From Hemibagrus wyckioides (lineage: Eukaryota > Chordata > Actinopteri > Siluriformes > Bagridae): 64,000 nucleotides of DNA. Where the stretch lies: assembly GCF_019097595.1 (NCBI RefSeq), contig NC_080729.1, positions 5,702,917 to 5,766,916 on the forward strand. The letters run 5' to 3'. The position numbers and the translations under genes are program-made. The notes beneath the pieces are model-generated. The model was not told the DNA's origin. It made no database searches and saw only the letters and a program-made list of their open reading frames with translations. Of the stretch, positions 19,859-34,186 are shown one piece after another. Positions within the stretch are counted from its first letter, which is position 1. The number at the start of each line of letters is the position of its first letter.

Positions 19859-19978
19859 GCTTACGGCCATACCACCCTGAGAACGCCCGATCTCGTCTGA
19901 TCTCGGAAGCTAAGCAGGGTCGGGCCTGGTTAGTACTTGGATGGGAGACCGCCTGGGAATACCAGGTGCTGTAAGCTT
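19859..19978 (+). rRNA. 5S rRNA, copy 5 (A)
   Basis: A 120-base 5S gene with no visible departure from the array consensus (TCGTCTGATCTCGG variant). A-type upstream and downstream flanks, -31 TATAAA and T-run are present. Confidence 0.94.
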
Positions 19979-22435
19979 TTTCACCGTCAGAAGTCTCTAC
20001 AGCAACTTTTCCATCTCAAAACTTGCATTCATTTATTACTACACAGAGATCACACGCAGAGACATATCTGAAAAAATCAACAAGCAATCAATCAACTCGA
20101 CACAAATTCAGGCTCAAATAACAGAATTATCCACACCTTAATTATTTTGCAATTTATTCGTGTCTTCATTCATTCATTCATTCATTCATTCAATCAATCA
20201 CTCACTCGCATATTCCTTATAAAAAATTTTTTTACTCTTTTTTCTTATTAAGAAGCTTTGTTTTGCCATAACGTTATTTATTTCGGAGGGTGTATGTTTC
20301 TAGAATGGACGGACTTCTCGTAGCAGATATCATAGTCACATTTCTTGATGATACCAATCTCGTGATTATTCTTTTATTCATGAATTTCGTTATTATTATT
20401 ATTATTTTTTCTTACTACTACTACTACTACTATTACTGTAAGTAGCAGTCGTAGTTGTAGCATTTGCATTTATAATATGTGCGTCTTAGACGCTCGAACA
20501 AACAATTGGACGTTGCAGGTTTGTTCAGATTATGTACAGTGTTCTTTATTTCTAGATATGTTGTGAAGTTTTCAATTCAAGCACATGTGTAAAATTCCCT
20601 TTGATAGACTCGTTCAGCAAATGCTGTAAACGCAGAGAGAAAAAATGTTGTGGAGGATGAGAACATCAGGCATGGACACATCATTTTCCTACTTTTTACT
20701 CATGATTATTATAAATGAATATTCAGTAAATTATTTTTTCTGTCATCTAAAACAATCTAGTAGAACATCCATTCATTTTTTTTCTAAATTCTTTCATGTT
20801 GATTTGTTTAAATTAAAACATAACACACATTCAAACACAGCCAGACTCATTGCGGTAATGAGAATTTCATCAGAAAATGCAGTAAAATAGAAAAATAATG
20901 AATTCTCATGTTGAAATTACACATTGTGCAAGGTACAGAACAGTATTGTCTTTATTCTGACGCTTTTTTATATTACTAAATGACACTTTTTATATTCAAA
21001 ATCATTAGTGCCGTGGTGTTTCAGTGGTTTTGTGAGAATCACCCAAGTATTTGACCCCTTTGCAAAACATGGCTTAATACTTGGTGGCAAAACCCTTGTT
21101 GGCAATCACAGACGTCAGACGTTTCTTGTAGTTGGAATATCTGTGTATTGTATCTAGGTATGCACGTATGTATATGTGAATATTTGTGAATGAATACGTT
21201 GTTAAATGTATTTGCTTTTTCACTCATAACTAAAATATTTGTAGTGTGATGTGATTCATCTACCCATACAGAATAAGTGAAGTTGCTACTGTTTAAAACC
21301 TTATGAAAACCATTTTTAGGGAATGCAGATGATTACTGCATGGTGTGCTCCTTACTCGAATATGATGCCAACAAGATCAAATGATTGAAATGGTACGGTA
21401 TAACAAACGTGTTCTGTATGATCAATTTACTCCCAAACGTGTGTGCATATTACCATATAATCTACCTTATTGGGGAGTGTTTTGTTTCTAATGCCTTTTT
21501 ATTGATTTTGTTCCCTTTTTTGTAGGTGCAATGTGATGTGATTCATGTAGTAGGTGGGCACATTTTGAATGTGCCCAGTATGAGAAAGAAAGTAGTGCAC
21601 CATAATTGTGCAAAAAATGTTACAAATAATAAATGTTCTGGTGTGCCAGATTCAGGCACATAATCTTCAAATAGTCTTTATAATTGTTTTCTTTAGTGTC
21701 CACAGCTGGTCTACTGTTCTGCTAGCAATTGACGGATTATTTGAAATAATTTTATAAGACAATTAGACAAGCTTTATTTAGCTACCGTGATTTCTTAAAA
21801 AAATTAAGGTAGTCAGAAGTGTAAATATCAAAACATGCTCCCCATATTCTTACAGTATAGATGGCATTAGAGGTGGTGTAATAAAAAGTGAATTTACACT
21901 GGGAGCATTATTTGATAGGGGATCTTGGTCTGTCGAGACATGCTACCCATGAAATATTAATTAATAATCTTATAATGAAGTATCAAAACATGCTCCCCAT
22001 ATTCTTACAGTACATATAGTGTTAGAGGGGGTGTAATATCAAGTGATTTTACACTGGGAGCATTATTTGATAGGGAATCTTGGTCTGCCGGCCCCACTCT
22101 CCAGTTCAGCTGGTGGCGGTAATGAGTCCAACTCCTGAACAAAGAATAAGAGAGCAGACATGTGGCTCTTGTAGTTGTTGCGGTATTTAAATTGTTGCTC
22201 TGAATTGTTGTTAACGAAGTAATAACTGAAGCAAGAAAAGTGTTTGTGGATGAAGTGGTAATAGCCTGTTCACAGTCCCCTTACTTTGTCTCGCAGTAAT
22301 CTGATGTCTTATGTGAAGTGTTTTTTTTATGTGTTATGAAAATAAAGCAAGAAGCTGAGATGCAGAAAGAATGAAAGAAAAAAAGTGTAATCTACATCGT
22401 ACACTATAAAGAGACATTATTGAAGCTGGTCTTTC
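19979..22435 (+). repeat. 5S spacer 5 (A to B)
   Basis: Nearly identical to spacer 3, shifted by 5,037 bases. The Tc1-like tail is at 21,039-21,134 and the twin palindromes are at 21,826-21,917 and 21,981-22,072; the A-specific block spans about 20,640-22,087. No gene is seen. Confidence 0.85.
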
Positions 22436-22555
22436 GCTTACGGCCATACCACCCTGAGAACGCCCGATCTCGTCCGATCTCGGAAGCTAAGCAGGGTCGG
22501 GCCTGGTTAGTACTTGGATGGGAGACCGCCTGGGAATACCAGGTGCTGTAAGCTT
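22436..22555 (+). rRNA. 5S rRNA, copy 6 (B)
   Basis: A 120-base 5S gene with B-type flanks and the TCGTCCGATCTCGG variant otherwise seen in A copies. Promoter boxes and terminator are intact. Confidence 0.94.
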
Positions 22556-23281
22556 TTTCACCGTCAGAAGTCTCTAGTGCAACTTTTCAAACTCAAAAAC
22601 ACCTTCACCTTGCGTTCATTTATTACTACACAGAGATCACACGCAGAGACACATCTGAAAAAATCAACAAGCAATCAATCAACTCGAAATAAATTCATGC
22701 TCAAATCACAGAATTATCCCCACCTTATTTATTTTGCACTTTATTCGTGTCTTCATTCATTCATTCATTCATTCATTCATTCATTCATTCATTCATTCAT
22801 TTATTCATTCATTCACTAACTCGCATATTCCTTATGAAATTTTTTTTTTTACTCTATTTTCTTATTAAGGAACTTTGTTTTGCCATAACGTTATTTATTT
22901 CGGAGGGTGTATGTTTCCAGAATGGACGGACTTCTCGTAGCAGATATCATAGTCACATTTCTTGATGATACCAATCTCGTGATTATTCTTTTATTCATGA
23001 ATTTCGTTAATATTATTATTTTTTACTACTACTACTAGTACTACTACTACTACTACTATTACTACTACTACTGCTACTACTACTACTGTAAGTAGCAGTC
23101 GTAGTAGTAGCATTTGCACTTAAAATATGTGCGTCTTAGATGCTCGAACAAACAACTGGATGTTGCAGGTTTGTTCAGATTATGTACAGTGTTCTTTATT
23201 TCTAGATATGTTCTGAAGTTTCCAATTCAAGCACTTGTGTAAAATCCCCTTTGATAGACTCGTTTAGCAAATGCTGTAAAC

Positions 23282-23336
<55 letters not shown>

Positions 23337-23944
23337 AAGAGCGCACGCAATCACGCGCTCTCTGACTCGCGCGGGTTGGAAGGTTGCGCAAGCCGGCCTC
23401 ACTCTCCAGTTCAGCTGGTGGCGGTAATGAGTCCAACTCCTGAACAAAGAATAAGAGAGCAGACATGTGGATCTTGTAGTTGTTGCGGTATTTAAATGTT
23501 TGCTCTGAATTGTTTTTAACGAAGTAATAATTGAAGCAAGAAAAGTGTTTGTGGATGAAGTGGTAATAGCCTGTTCACAGTCCCCTTACTTTGTCTCGCA
23601 GTAATCTGATGTCTTATGTGAAGTGTTTATTTTTTGATGTGGCATGAAAATGAAGCAAGAATCTGCGATGCAGCGTGCAACATGCCGTTTTAAATATTTA
23701 GTGAAATTAAGCAGAGTAAGATGTGATTAAGTGTTAGTAATCCCAAGAGGTGGAGAGGCACGTATGTGTTGCAGGTGGTGAGACAGAAAGTTTGATATGG
23801 ATGAAGAGGTTGTTCTCTCCACCCAACAGCAAATTAAGAAGCGAATGAGATGGTTTTTTGGGGAAAAAAAAGAAAGAAAAAAAGAATAAAACGGTGTCAG
23901 CCACATAGTACACTATAAAGAGCCGTTACTGAAACTGCTCTCTC
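22556..23944 (+). repeat. 5S spacer 6 (B to A)
   Basis: It contains an expanded (TTCA)n near 22,753-22,815, an (AG)n tract at 23,284-23,334 and the shared 3' spacer sequence. There is no LTR at the site corresponding to 18,161. No gene is seen. Confidence 0.85.
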
Positions 23945-24064
23945 GCTTACGGCCATACCACCCTGAGAACGCCCGATCTCGTCCGATCTCGGAAGCTAAG
24001 CAGGGTCGGGCCTGGTTAGTACTTGGATGGGAGACCGCCTGGGAATACCAGGTGCTGTAAGCTT
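23945..24064 (+). rRNA. 5S rRNA, copy 7 (A)
   Basis: A 120-base 5S gene of TCGTCCGAT type with A-type flanks, -31 TATAAA and terminal T-run. No disabling change is seen. Confidence 0.94.
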
Positions 24065-26064
24065 TTTCACCGTCAGAAGTCTCTACAGCAACTTTTCCAT
24101 CTCAAAACTTGCATTCATTTATTACTACACAGAGATCACACGCAGAGACATATCTGAAAAAATCAACAAGCAATCAATCAACTCGACACAAATTCAGGCT
24201 CAAATAACAGAATTATCCACACCTTAATTATTTTGCAATTTATTCGTGTCTTCATTCATTCATTCATTCATTCATTCATTCATTCATTCAATCAATCACT
24301 CACTCGCATATTCCTTATAAAAAAATTTTTTACTCTTTTTTCTTATTTAGAAGCTTTGTTTTGCCATAACGTTATTTATTTCGGAGGGTGTATGTTTCTA
24401 GAATGGACAGACTTCTCGTAGCAGATATCATAGTCACATTTCTTGATGATACCAATCTCGTGATTATTCTTTTATTCATGAATTTCGTTATTATTATTAT
24501 TATTTTTTCTTACTACTACTACTACTACTATTACTGTAAGTAGCAGTCGTAGTTGTAGCATTTGCATTTATAATATGTGCGTCTTAGACGCTCGAACAAA
24601 CAATTGGATGTTGCAGGTTTGTTCAGATTATGTACAGTGTTCTTTATTTCTAAATATGTTGTGAAGTTTTCAATTCAAGCACATGTGTAAAATTCCCTTT
24701 GATAGACCCGTTCAGCAAATGCTGTAAACGCAGAGAGAAAAAATGTTGTGGAGGATGAGAACATCAGGCATGGACACATCATTTTCCTACTTTTTACTCA
24801 TGATTATTATAAATGAATGTTCAGTAAATTATTTTTTCTGTCATCTAGAACAATCTAGTAGAACATCCATTAATTTTTTTTCTAAATTCTTTCATGTTGA
24901 TTTGTTTAAATTAAAACATAACACACATTCAAACACAGCCAGACTCATTGCGGTAATGAGAATTTCATCAGAAAATGCAGTAAAATAGAAAAATAATGAA
25001 TTCTCATGTTGAAATTACACATTGTGCAAGGTACAGAACAGTATTGTCTTTATTCTGACGCTTTTTTATATTACTAAATGACACTTTTTATATTCAAAAT
25101 CATTAGTGCCGTGGTGTTTCAGTGGTTTTGTGAGAATCACCCAAGTATTTGACCCCTTTGCAAAACATGGCTTAATACTTGGTGGCAAAACCCTTGTTGG
25201 CAATCACAGACGTCAGACGTTTCTTGTAGTTGGAATATCTGTGTATTGTATCTAGGTATGCACGTATGTATATGTGAATATTTGTGAATGAATACGTTGT
25301 TAAATGTATTTGCTTTTTCACTCATAACTAAAATATTTGTAGTGTGATGTGATTCATCTACCCATACAGAATAAGTGAAGTTGCTACTGTTTAAAACCTT
25401 ATGAAAACCATTTTTAGGGAATGCAGATGATTACTGCATGGTGTGCTCCTTACTCGAATATGATGCCAAGAAGATCAAATGATTGAAATGGTACAGTATA
25501 ACAAACGTGTTCTGTATGATCAATTTACTCCCAAACGTGTGTGCATATTACCATATAATCTACCTTATGGGGGAGTTTTATTCATTTATTCATTCATTCA
25601 CTAACTCGCATATTCCTTATGAAATTTTTTTTTACTCTATTTTCTTATTAAGGAACTTTGTTTTGCCATAACGTTATTTATTTCGGAGGGTGTATGTTTC
25701 CAGAATGGACGGACTTCTCGTAGCAGATATCATAGTCACATTTCTTGATGATACCAATCTCGTGATTATTCTTTTATTCATGAATTTCGTTAATATTATT
25801 ATTTTTTACTACTACCTCTAGTACTACTACTACTACTACTATTACTACTACTACTGCTACTACTACTACTGTAAGTAGCAGTCGTAGTAGTAGCATTTGC
25901 ACTTAAAATATGTGCGTCTTAGATGCTCGAACAAACAACTGGATGTTGCAGGTTTGTTCAGATTATGTACAGTGTTCTTTATTTCTAGATATGTTGTGAA
26001 GTTTCCAATTCAAGCACTTGTGTAAAATCCCCTTTGATAGACTCGTTTAGCAAATGCTGTAAAC

Positions 26065-26105
<41 letters not shown>

Positions 26106-26713
26106 AAGAGCGCACGCAATCACGCGCTCTCTGACTCGCGCGGGTTGGAAGGTTGCGCAAGCCGGCCTCACTCTCCAGTTCAGCTGGTGGCGGTAATGAG
26201 TCCAACTCCTGAACAAAGAATAAGAGAGCAGACATGTGGATCTTGTCGTTGTTGCGGTATTTAAATGTTTGCTCTGAATTGTTTTTAACGAAGTAATAAT
26301 TGAAGCAAGAAAAGTGTTTGTGGATGAAGTGGTAATAGCCTGTTCACAGTCCCCTTACTTTGTCTCGCAGTAATCTGATGTCTTATGTGAAGTGTTTATT
26401 TTTTGATGTGGCATGAAAATGAAGCAAGAATCTGCGATGCAGCGTGCAACATGCCGTTTTAAATATTTAGTGAAATTAAGCAGAGTAAGATGTGATTAAG
26501 TGTTAGTAATCCCAAGAGGTGGAGAGGCACGTATGTGTTGCAGGTGGTGAGACAGAAAGTTTGATATGGATGAAGAGGTTGTTCTCTCCACCCAACAGCA
26601 AATTAAGAAGCGAATGAGATGGTTTTTTGGGGACAAAAAAGAAAGAAAAAAAGAATAAAACGGTGTCAGACACATAGTACACTATAAAGAGCCGTTACTG
26701 AAAGTGCTCTCTC
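24065..26713 (+). repeat. 5S spacer 7: fused spacer that lost a B gene
   Basis: It begins as an A-to-B spacer with the Tc1-like tail at 25,137-25,232. At about 25,575-25,581 it jumps from ACCTTATGGGGGAG into the TTCA repeat of a B-to-A spacer. Against 28,338-29,645 about 1.29 kb is missing, including the twin palindromes and the B-type 5S gene. The remainder, with (AG)n at 26,067-26,103, is standard. Confidence 0.85.
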
Positions 26714-26833
26714 GCTTACGGCCATACCACCCTGAGAACGCCCGATCTCGTCCGATCTCGGAAGCTAAGCAGGGTCGGGCCTGGTTAGTACTTGGATGGG
26801 AGACCGCCTGGGAATACCAGGTGCTGTAAGCTT
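26714..26833 (+). rRNA. 5S rRNA, copy 8 (A)
   Basis: A 120-base 5S gene of TCGTCCGAT type. The flank reads GAAAGTGCTCTCTC, one change from other A copies. It follows copy 7 directly in A type because the B copy between them is deleted. Confidence 0.94.
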
Positions 26834-29294
26834 TTTCACCGTCAGAAGTCTCTACAGCAACTTTTCCATCTCAAAACTTGCATTCATTTATTACTACACA
26901 GAGATCACACGCAGAGACATATCTGAAAAAATCAACAAGCAATCAATCAACTCGACACAAATTCAGGCTCAAATAACAGAATTATCCACACCTTAATTAT
27001 TTTGCAATTTATTCGTGTCTTCATTCATTCATTCATTCATTCATTCATTCAATCAATCACTCACTCGCATATTCCTTATAAAAAAATTTTTTACTCTTTT
27101 TTCTTATTTAGAAGCTTTGTTTTGCCATAACGTTATTTATTTCGGAGGGTGTATGTTTCTAGAATGGACAGACTTCTCGTAGCAGATATCATAGTCACAT
27201 TTCTTGATGATACCAATCTCGTGATTATTCTTTTATTCATGAATTTCGTTATTATTATTATTATTTTTTCTTACTACTACTACTACTACTATTACTGTAA
27301 GTAGCAGTCGTAGTTGTAGCATTTGCATTTATAATATGTGCGTCTTAGACGCTCGAACAAACAATTGGACGTTGCAGGTTTGTTCAGATTATGTACAGTG
27401 TTCTTTATTTCTAGATATGTTGTGAAGTTTTCAATTCAAGCACATGTGTAAAATTCCCTTTGATAGACTCGTTCAGCAAATGCTGTAAACGCAGAGAGAA
27501 AAAATGTTGTGGAGGATGAGAACATCAGGCATGGACACATCATTTTCCTACTTTTTACTCATAATTATTATTAATGAATATTCAGTAAATTATTTTTTCT
27601 GTCATCTAAAACAATCTAGTAGAACATCCATTCATTTTTTTTCTAAATTCTTTCATGTTGATTTGTTTAAATTAAAACATAACACACATTCAAACACAGC
27701 CAGACTCATTGCGGTAATGAGAATTTCATCAGAAAATGCAGTAAAATAGAAAAATAATGAATTCTCATGTTGAAATTACACATTGTGCAAGGTACAGAAC
27801 AGTATTGTCTTTATTCTGACGCTTTTTTATATTACTAAATGACACTTTTTATATTCAAAATCATTAGTGCCGTGGTGTTTCAGTGGTTTTGTGAGAATCA
27901 CCCAAGTATTTGACCCCTTTGCAAAACATGGCTTAATACTTGGTGGCAAAACCCTTGTTGGCAATCACAGACGTCAGACGTTTCTTGTAGTTGGAATATC
28001 TGTGTATTGTATCTAGGTATGCACGTATGTATATGTGAATATTTGTGAATGAATACGTTGTTAAATGTATTTGCTTTTTCACTCATAAATAAAATATTTG
28101 TAGTGTGATGTGATTCATCTACCCATACAGAATAAGTGAAGTTGCTACTGTTTAAAACCTTATGAAAACCATTTTTAGGGAATGCAGATGATTACTGCAT
28201 GGTGTGCTCCTTACTCGAATATGATGCCAACAAGATCAAATGATTGAAATGGTACAGTATAACAAACGTGTTCTGTATGATCAATTTACTCCCAAACGTG
28301 TGTGCATATTACCATATAATCTACCTTATGGGGGAGTGTTTTGTTTCTAATGCCTTTTTATTGATTTTGTTCCCTTTTTTGTAGGTGCAGTGTGATGTGA
28401 TTCATGTAGTAGGTCGGCGCATTTTGAATGTGCCCAGTATGAGAAAGAAAGTAGTGCACCATAATTGTGCAAAAAATGTTACAAATAATAAATGTTCTGG
28501 TGTGCCAGATTCAGGCACATAATCTTCAAATAGTCTTTATAATTGTTTTCTTTAGTGTCCACAGCTGGTCTACTGTTCTGCTAGCAATTGACGGATTATT
28601 TGAAATAATTTTATAAGACAATTAGACAAGCTTTGTTTAGCTACCGTGATTTCTTAAAATAATTAAGGTAGTCAGAAGTGTAAATATCAAAACATGCTCC
28701 CCATATTCTTACAGTATAGATGGCATTAGAGGTGGTGTAATAAAAAGTGAATTTACACTGGGAGCATTATTTGATAGGGGATCTTGGTCTGTCGAGACAT
28801 GCTACCCATGAAATATTAATTAATAATCTTATAATGAAGTATCAAAACATGCTCCCCATATTCTTACAGTACATATAGTGTTAGAGGGGGTGTAATATCA
28901 AGTGATTTTACACTGGGAGCATTATTTGATAGGGAATCTTGGTCTGCCGGCCCCACTCTCCAGTTCAGCTGGTGGCGGTAATGAGTCCAACTCCTGAACA
29001 AAGAATAAGAGAGCAGACATGTGGCTTTTGTAGTTGTTGCGGTAATTAAATTGTTGCTCTGAATTGTTGTTAACGAAGTAATAACTGAAGCAAGAAAAGT
29101 GTTTGTGGATGAAGTGGTAATAGCCTGTTCACAGTCACCTTACTTTGTCTCGCAGTAATCTGATGTCTTATGTGAAGTGTTTTTTTTATGTGTTATGAAA
29201 ATAAAGCAAGAAGCTGAGATGCAGAAAGAATGAAAGAAAAAAAGTGTAATCTACATCGTACACTATAAAGAGACATTATTGAAGCTGGTCTTTC
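26834..29294 (+). repeat. 5S spacer 8 (A to B)
   Basis: A complete A-to-B spacer with the Tc1-like tail at 27,898-27,993 and the palindromes at 28,685-28,776 and 28,840-28,931. It shares the ACCTTATGGGGG variant with spacer 7, suggesting a common recent ancestor. No gene is seen. Confidence 0.85.
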
Positions 29295-29414
29295 GCTTAC
29301 GGCCATACCACCCTGAGAATGCCCGATCTCGTCTGATCTCGGAAGCTAAGCAGGGTCGGGCCTGGTTAGTACTTGGATGGGAGACCGCCTGGGAATACCA
29401 GGTGCTGTAAGCTT
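29295..29414 (+). rRNA. 5S rRNA, copy 9 (B)
   Basis: A 120-base 5S gene with B-type flanks and one change (GAGAATGCCC for GAGAACGCCC). Promoter boxes and T-run are intact. Confidence 0.93.
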
Positions 29415-30111
29415 TTTCACCGTCAGAAGTCTCTAGTGCAACTTTTCAAACTCAAAAACACCTTCACCTTGCGTTCATTTATTACTACACAGAGATCACA
29501 CGCAGAGACACATCTGAAAAAATCAACAAGCAATCAATCAACTCGAAATAAATTCATGCTCAAATCACAGAATTATCCCCACCTTATTTATTTTGCACTT
29601 TATTCGTGTCTTCATTCATTCATTCATTCATTTATTCATTCATTCACTAACTCGCATATTCCTTATGAAATTTTTTTTTTACTCTATTTTCTTATTAAGG
29701 AACTTTGTTTTGCCATAACGTTATTTATTTCGGAGGGTGTATGTTTCCAGAATGGACGGACTTCTCGTAGCAGATATCATAGTCACATTTCTTGATGATA
29801 CCAATCTCGTGATTATTCTTTTATTCATGAATTTCGTTAATATTATTATTTTTTACTACTACTACTAGTACTACTACTACTACTACTATTACTACTACTA
29901 CTGCTACTACTACTACTGTAAGTAGCAGTCGTAGTAGTAGCATTTGCACTTAAAATATGTGCGTCTTAGATGCTCGAACAAACAACTGGATGTTGCAGGT
30001 TTGTTCAGATTATGTACAGTGTTCTTTATTTCTAGATATGTTGTGAAGTTTCCAATTCAAGCACTTGTGTAAAATCCCCTTTGATAGACTCGTTTAGCAA
30101 ATGCTGTAAAC

Positions 30112-30164
<53 letters not shown>

Positions 30165-30772
30165 AAGAGCGCACGCAATCACGCGCTCTCTGACTCGCGC
30201 GGGTTGGAAGGTTGCGCAAGCCGGCCTCACTCTCCAGTTCAGCTGGTGGCGGTAATGAGTCCAACTCCTGAACAAAGAATAAGAGAGCAGACATGTGGAT
30301 CTTGTAGTTGTTGCGGTATTTAAATGTTTGCTCTGAATTGTTTTTAACGAAGTAATAATTGATGCAAGAAAAGTGTTTGTGGATGAAGTGGTAATAGCCT
30401 GTTCACAGTCCCCTTACTTTGTCTCGCAGTAATCTGATGTCTTATGTGAAGTGTTTATTTTTTGATGTGGCATGAAAATGAAGCAAGAATCTGCGATGCA
30501 GCGTGCAACATGCCGTTTTAAATATTTAGTGAAATTAAGCAGAGTAAGATGTGATTAAGTGTTAGTAATCCCAAGAGGTGGAGAGGCACGTATGTGTTGC
30601 AGGTGGTGAGACAGAAAGTTTGATATGGATGAAGAGGTTGTTCTCTCCACCCAACAGCAAATTAAGAAGCGAATGAGATGGTTTTTTGGGGAAAAAAAAG
30701 AAAGAAAAAAAGAATAAAACGGTGTCAGCCACATAGTACACTATAAAGAGCCGTTACTGAAACTGCTCTCTC
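29415..30772 (+). repeat. 5S spacer 9 (B to A)
   Basis: A standard B-to-A spacer with (TTCA)n near 29,612-29,644, (CTA)n near 29,854-29,917, and (AG)n at about 30,114-30,163. No gene is seen. Confidence 0.85.
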
Positions 30773-30892
30773 GCTTACGGCCATACCACCCTGAGAACGC
30801 CCGATCTCGTCCGATCTCGGAAGCTAAGCAGGGTCGAGCCTGGTTAGTACTTGGATGGGAGACCGCCTGGGAATACCAGGTGCTGTAAGCTT
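30773..30892 (+). rRNA. 5S rRNA, copy 10 (A)
   Basis: A 120-base 5S gene with A-type flanks and one change in the intermediate-element area (GTCGAGCCTGG for GTCGGGCCTGG). It is otherwise intact. Confidence 0.93.
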
Positions 30893-33357
30893 TTTCACCG
30901 TCAGAAGTCTCTACAGCAACTTTTCCATCTCAAAACTTGCATTCATTTATTACTACACAGAGATCACACGCAGAGACATATCTGAAAAAATCAACAAGCA
31001 ATCAATCAACTCGACACAAATTCAGGCTCAAATAACAGAATTATCCACACCTTAATTATTTTGCAATTTATTCGTGTCTTCATTCATTCATTCATTCATT
31101 CATTCATTCATTCAATCAATCACTCACTCGCATATTCCTTATAAAAAATTTCTTTACTCTTTTTTCTTATTAAGAAACTTTGTTTTGCCATAACGTTATT
31201 TATTTCGGAGGGTGTATGTTTCTAGAATGGACGGACTTCTCGTAGCAGATATCATAGTCACATTTCTTGATGATACCAATCTCGTGATTATTCTTTTATT
31301 CATGAATTTCGTTATTATTATTATTATTTTTTCTTACTACTACTACTACTACTATTACTGTAAGTAGCAGTCGTAGTTGTAGCATTTGCATTTATAATAT
31401 GTGCGTCTTAGACGCTCGAACAAACAATTGGATGTTGCAGGTTTGTTCAGATTATGTACAGTGTTCTTTATTTCTAGATATGTTGTGAAGTTTTCAATTC
31501 AAGCACATGTGTAAAATTCCCTTTGATAGACTCGTTCAGCAAATGCTGTAAACGCAGAGAGAAAAAATGTTGTGGAGGATGAGAACATCAGGCATGGACA
31601 CATCATTTTCCTACTTTTTACTCATGATTATTATAAATGAATATTCAGTAAATTATTTTTTCTGTCATCTAAAACAATCTAGTAGAACATCCATTCATTT
31701 TTTTTCTAAATTCTTTCATGTTGATTTGTTTAAATTAAAACATAACACACATTCAAACACAGCCAGACTCATTGCGGTAATGAGAATTTCATCAGAAAAT
31801 GCAGTAAAATAGAAAAATAATGAATTCTCATGTTGAAATTACACATTGTGCAAGGTACAGAACAGTATTGTCTTTATTCTGACGCTTTTTTATATTACTA
31901 AATGACACTTTTTATATTCAAAATCATTAGTGCCGTGGTGTTTCAGTGGTTTTGTGAGAATCACCCAAGTATTTGACCCCTTTGCAAAACATGGCTTAAT
32001 ACTTGGTGGCAAAACCCTTGTTGGCAATCACAGACATCAGACGTTTCTTGTAGTTGGAATATCTGTGTATTGTATCTAGGTATGCACGTATGTATATGTG
32101 AATATTTGTGAATGAATACGTTGTTAAATGTATTTGCTTTTTCACTCATAACTAAAATATTTGTAGTGTGATGTGATTCATCTACCCATACAGAATAAGT
32201 GAAGTTGCTACTGTTTAAAACCTTATGAAAACCATTTTTAGGGAATGCAGATGATTACTGCATGGTGTGCTCCTTACTCGAATATGATGCCAACAAGATC
32301 AAATGATTGAAATGGTTCGGTATAACAAACGTGTTCTGTATGATCAATTTACTCCCAAACGTGTGTGCATATTACCATATAATCTACCTTATTGGGGAGT
32401 GTTTTGTTTCTAATGCCTTTTTATTGATTTTGTTCCCTTTTTTGTAGGTGCAGTGTGATGTGATTCATGTAGTAGGTGGGCACATTTTGAATGTGCCCAG
32501 TATGAGAAAGAAAGTAGTGCACCATAATTGTGCAAAAAATGTTACAAATAATAAATGTTCTGGTGTGCCAGATTCAGGCACATAATCTTCAAATAGTCTT
32601 TATAATTGTTTTCTTTAGTGTCCACAGCTGGTCTACTGTTCTGCTAGCAATTGACGGATTATTTGAAATAATTTTATAAGACAATTAGACAAGCTTTGTT
32701 TAGCTACCGTGATTTCTTAAAAAAATTAAGGTAGTCAGAAGTGTAAATATCAAAACATGCTCCCCATATTCTTACAGTATAGATGGCATTAGAGGTGGTG
32801 TAATAAAAAGTGAATTTACACTGGGAGCATTATTTGATAGGGGATCTTGGTCTGTCGAGACATGCTACCCATGAAATATTAATTAATAATCTTATAATGA
32901 AGTATCAAAACATGCTCCCCATATTCTTACAGTACATATAGTGTTAGAGGGGGTGTAATATCAAGTGATTTTACACTGGGAGCATTATTTGATAGGGAAT
33001 CTTGGTCTGCCGGCCCCACTCTCCAGTTCAGCTGGTGGCGGTAATGAGTCCAACTCCTGAACAAAGAATAAGAGAGCAGACATGTGGCTCTTGTAGTTGT
33101 TGCAGTATTTAAATTGTTGCTCTGAATTGTTGTTAACGAAGTAATAACTGAAGCAAGAAAAGTGTTTGTGGATGAAGTGGTAATAGCCTGTTCACAGTCA
33201 CCTTACTTTGTCTCGCAGTAATCTGATGTCTTATGTGAAGTGTTTTTTGTATTTGTTATGAAAATAAAGCAAGAAGCTGAGATGCAGAAAGAATGAAAGA
33301 AAAAAAGTGTAATCTACATCGTACACTATAAAGAGACATTATTGAAGCTGGTCTTTC
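30893..33357 (+). repeat. 5S spacer 10 (A to B)
   Basis: A complete A-to-B spacer: Tc1-like tail at 31,961-32,056 and palindromes at 32,748-32,839 and 32,903-32,994. No gene is seen. Confidence 0.85.
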
Positions 33358-33477
33358 GCTTACGGCCATACCACCCTGAGAACGCCCGATCTTGTCCGAT
33401 CTCGGAAGCTAAGCAGTGTCGGACCTGGTTAGTACTTGGATGGGAGACCGCCTGGGAATACCAGGTGCTGTAAGCTT
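33358..33477 (+). rRNA. 5S rRNA, copy 11 (B), mildly diverged
   Basis: A 120-base 5S gene with B-type flanks and three changes: ATCTTGTCCG, AAGCAGTGTCGG and GGACCTGG. Two of these fall in or next to the internal A-box and intermediate element, so expression may be reduced. Ends and terminator are intact. Confidence 0.88.
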
Positions 33478-34186
33478 TTTCACCGTCAGAAGTCTCTAGT
33501 GCAACTTTTCAAACTCAAAAACACCTTCACCTTGCGTTCATTTATTACTACACAGAGATCACACGCAGAGACACATCTGAAAAAATCAACAAGCAATCAA
33601 TCAACTCGAAATAAATTCATGCTCAAATCACAGAATTATCCCCACCTTATTTATTTTGCACTTTATTCGTGTCTTCATTCATTCATTCATTCATTCATTC
33701 ATTCATTTATTCATTCATTCACTAACTCGCATATTCCTTATGAAATTTTTTTTTTACTCTATTTTCTTATTAAGGAACTTTGTTTTGCCATAACGTTATT
33801 TATTTCGGAGGGTGTATGTTTCCAGAATGGACGGACTTCTCGTAGCAGATATCATAGTCACATTTCTTGATGATACCAATCTCGTGATTATTCTTTTATT
33901 CATGAATTTCGTTAATATTATTATTTTTTACTACTACTACTAGTACTACTACTACTACTACTATTACTACTACTACTGCTACTACTACTACTGTAAGTAG
34001 CAGTCGTAGTAGTAGCATTTGCACTTAAAATATGTGCGTCTTAGATGCTCGAACAAACAACTGGATGTTGCAGGTTTGTTCAGATTATGTACAGTGTTCT
34101 TTATTTCTAGATATGTTGTGAAGTTTCCAATTCAAGCACTTGTGTAAAATCCCCTTTGATAGACTCGTTTAGCAAATGCTGTAAAC

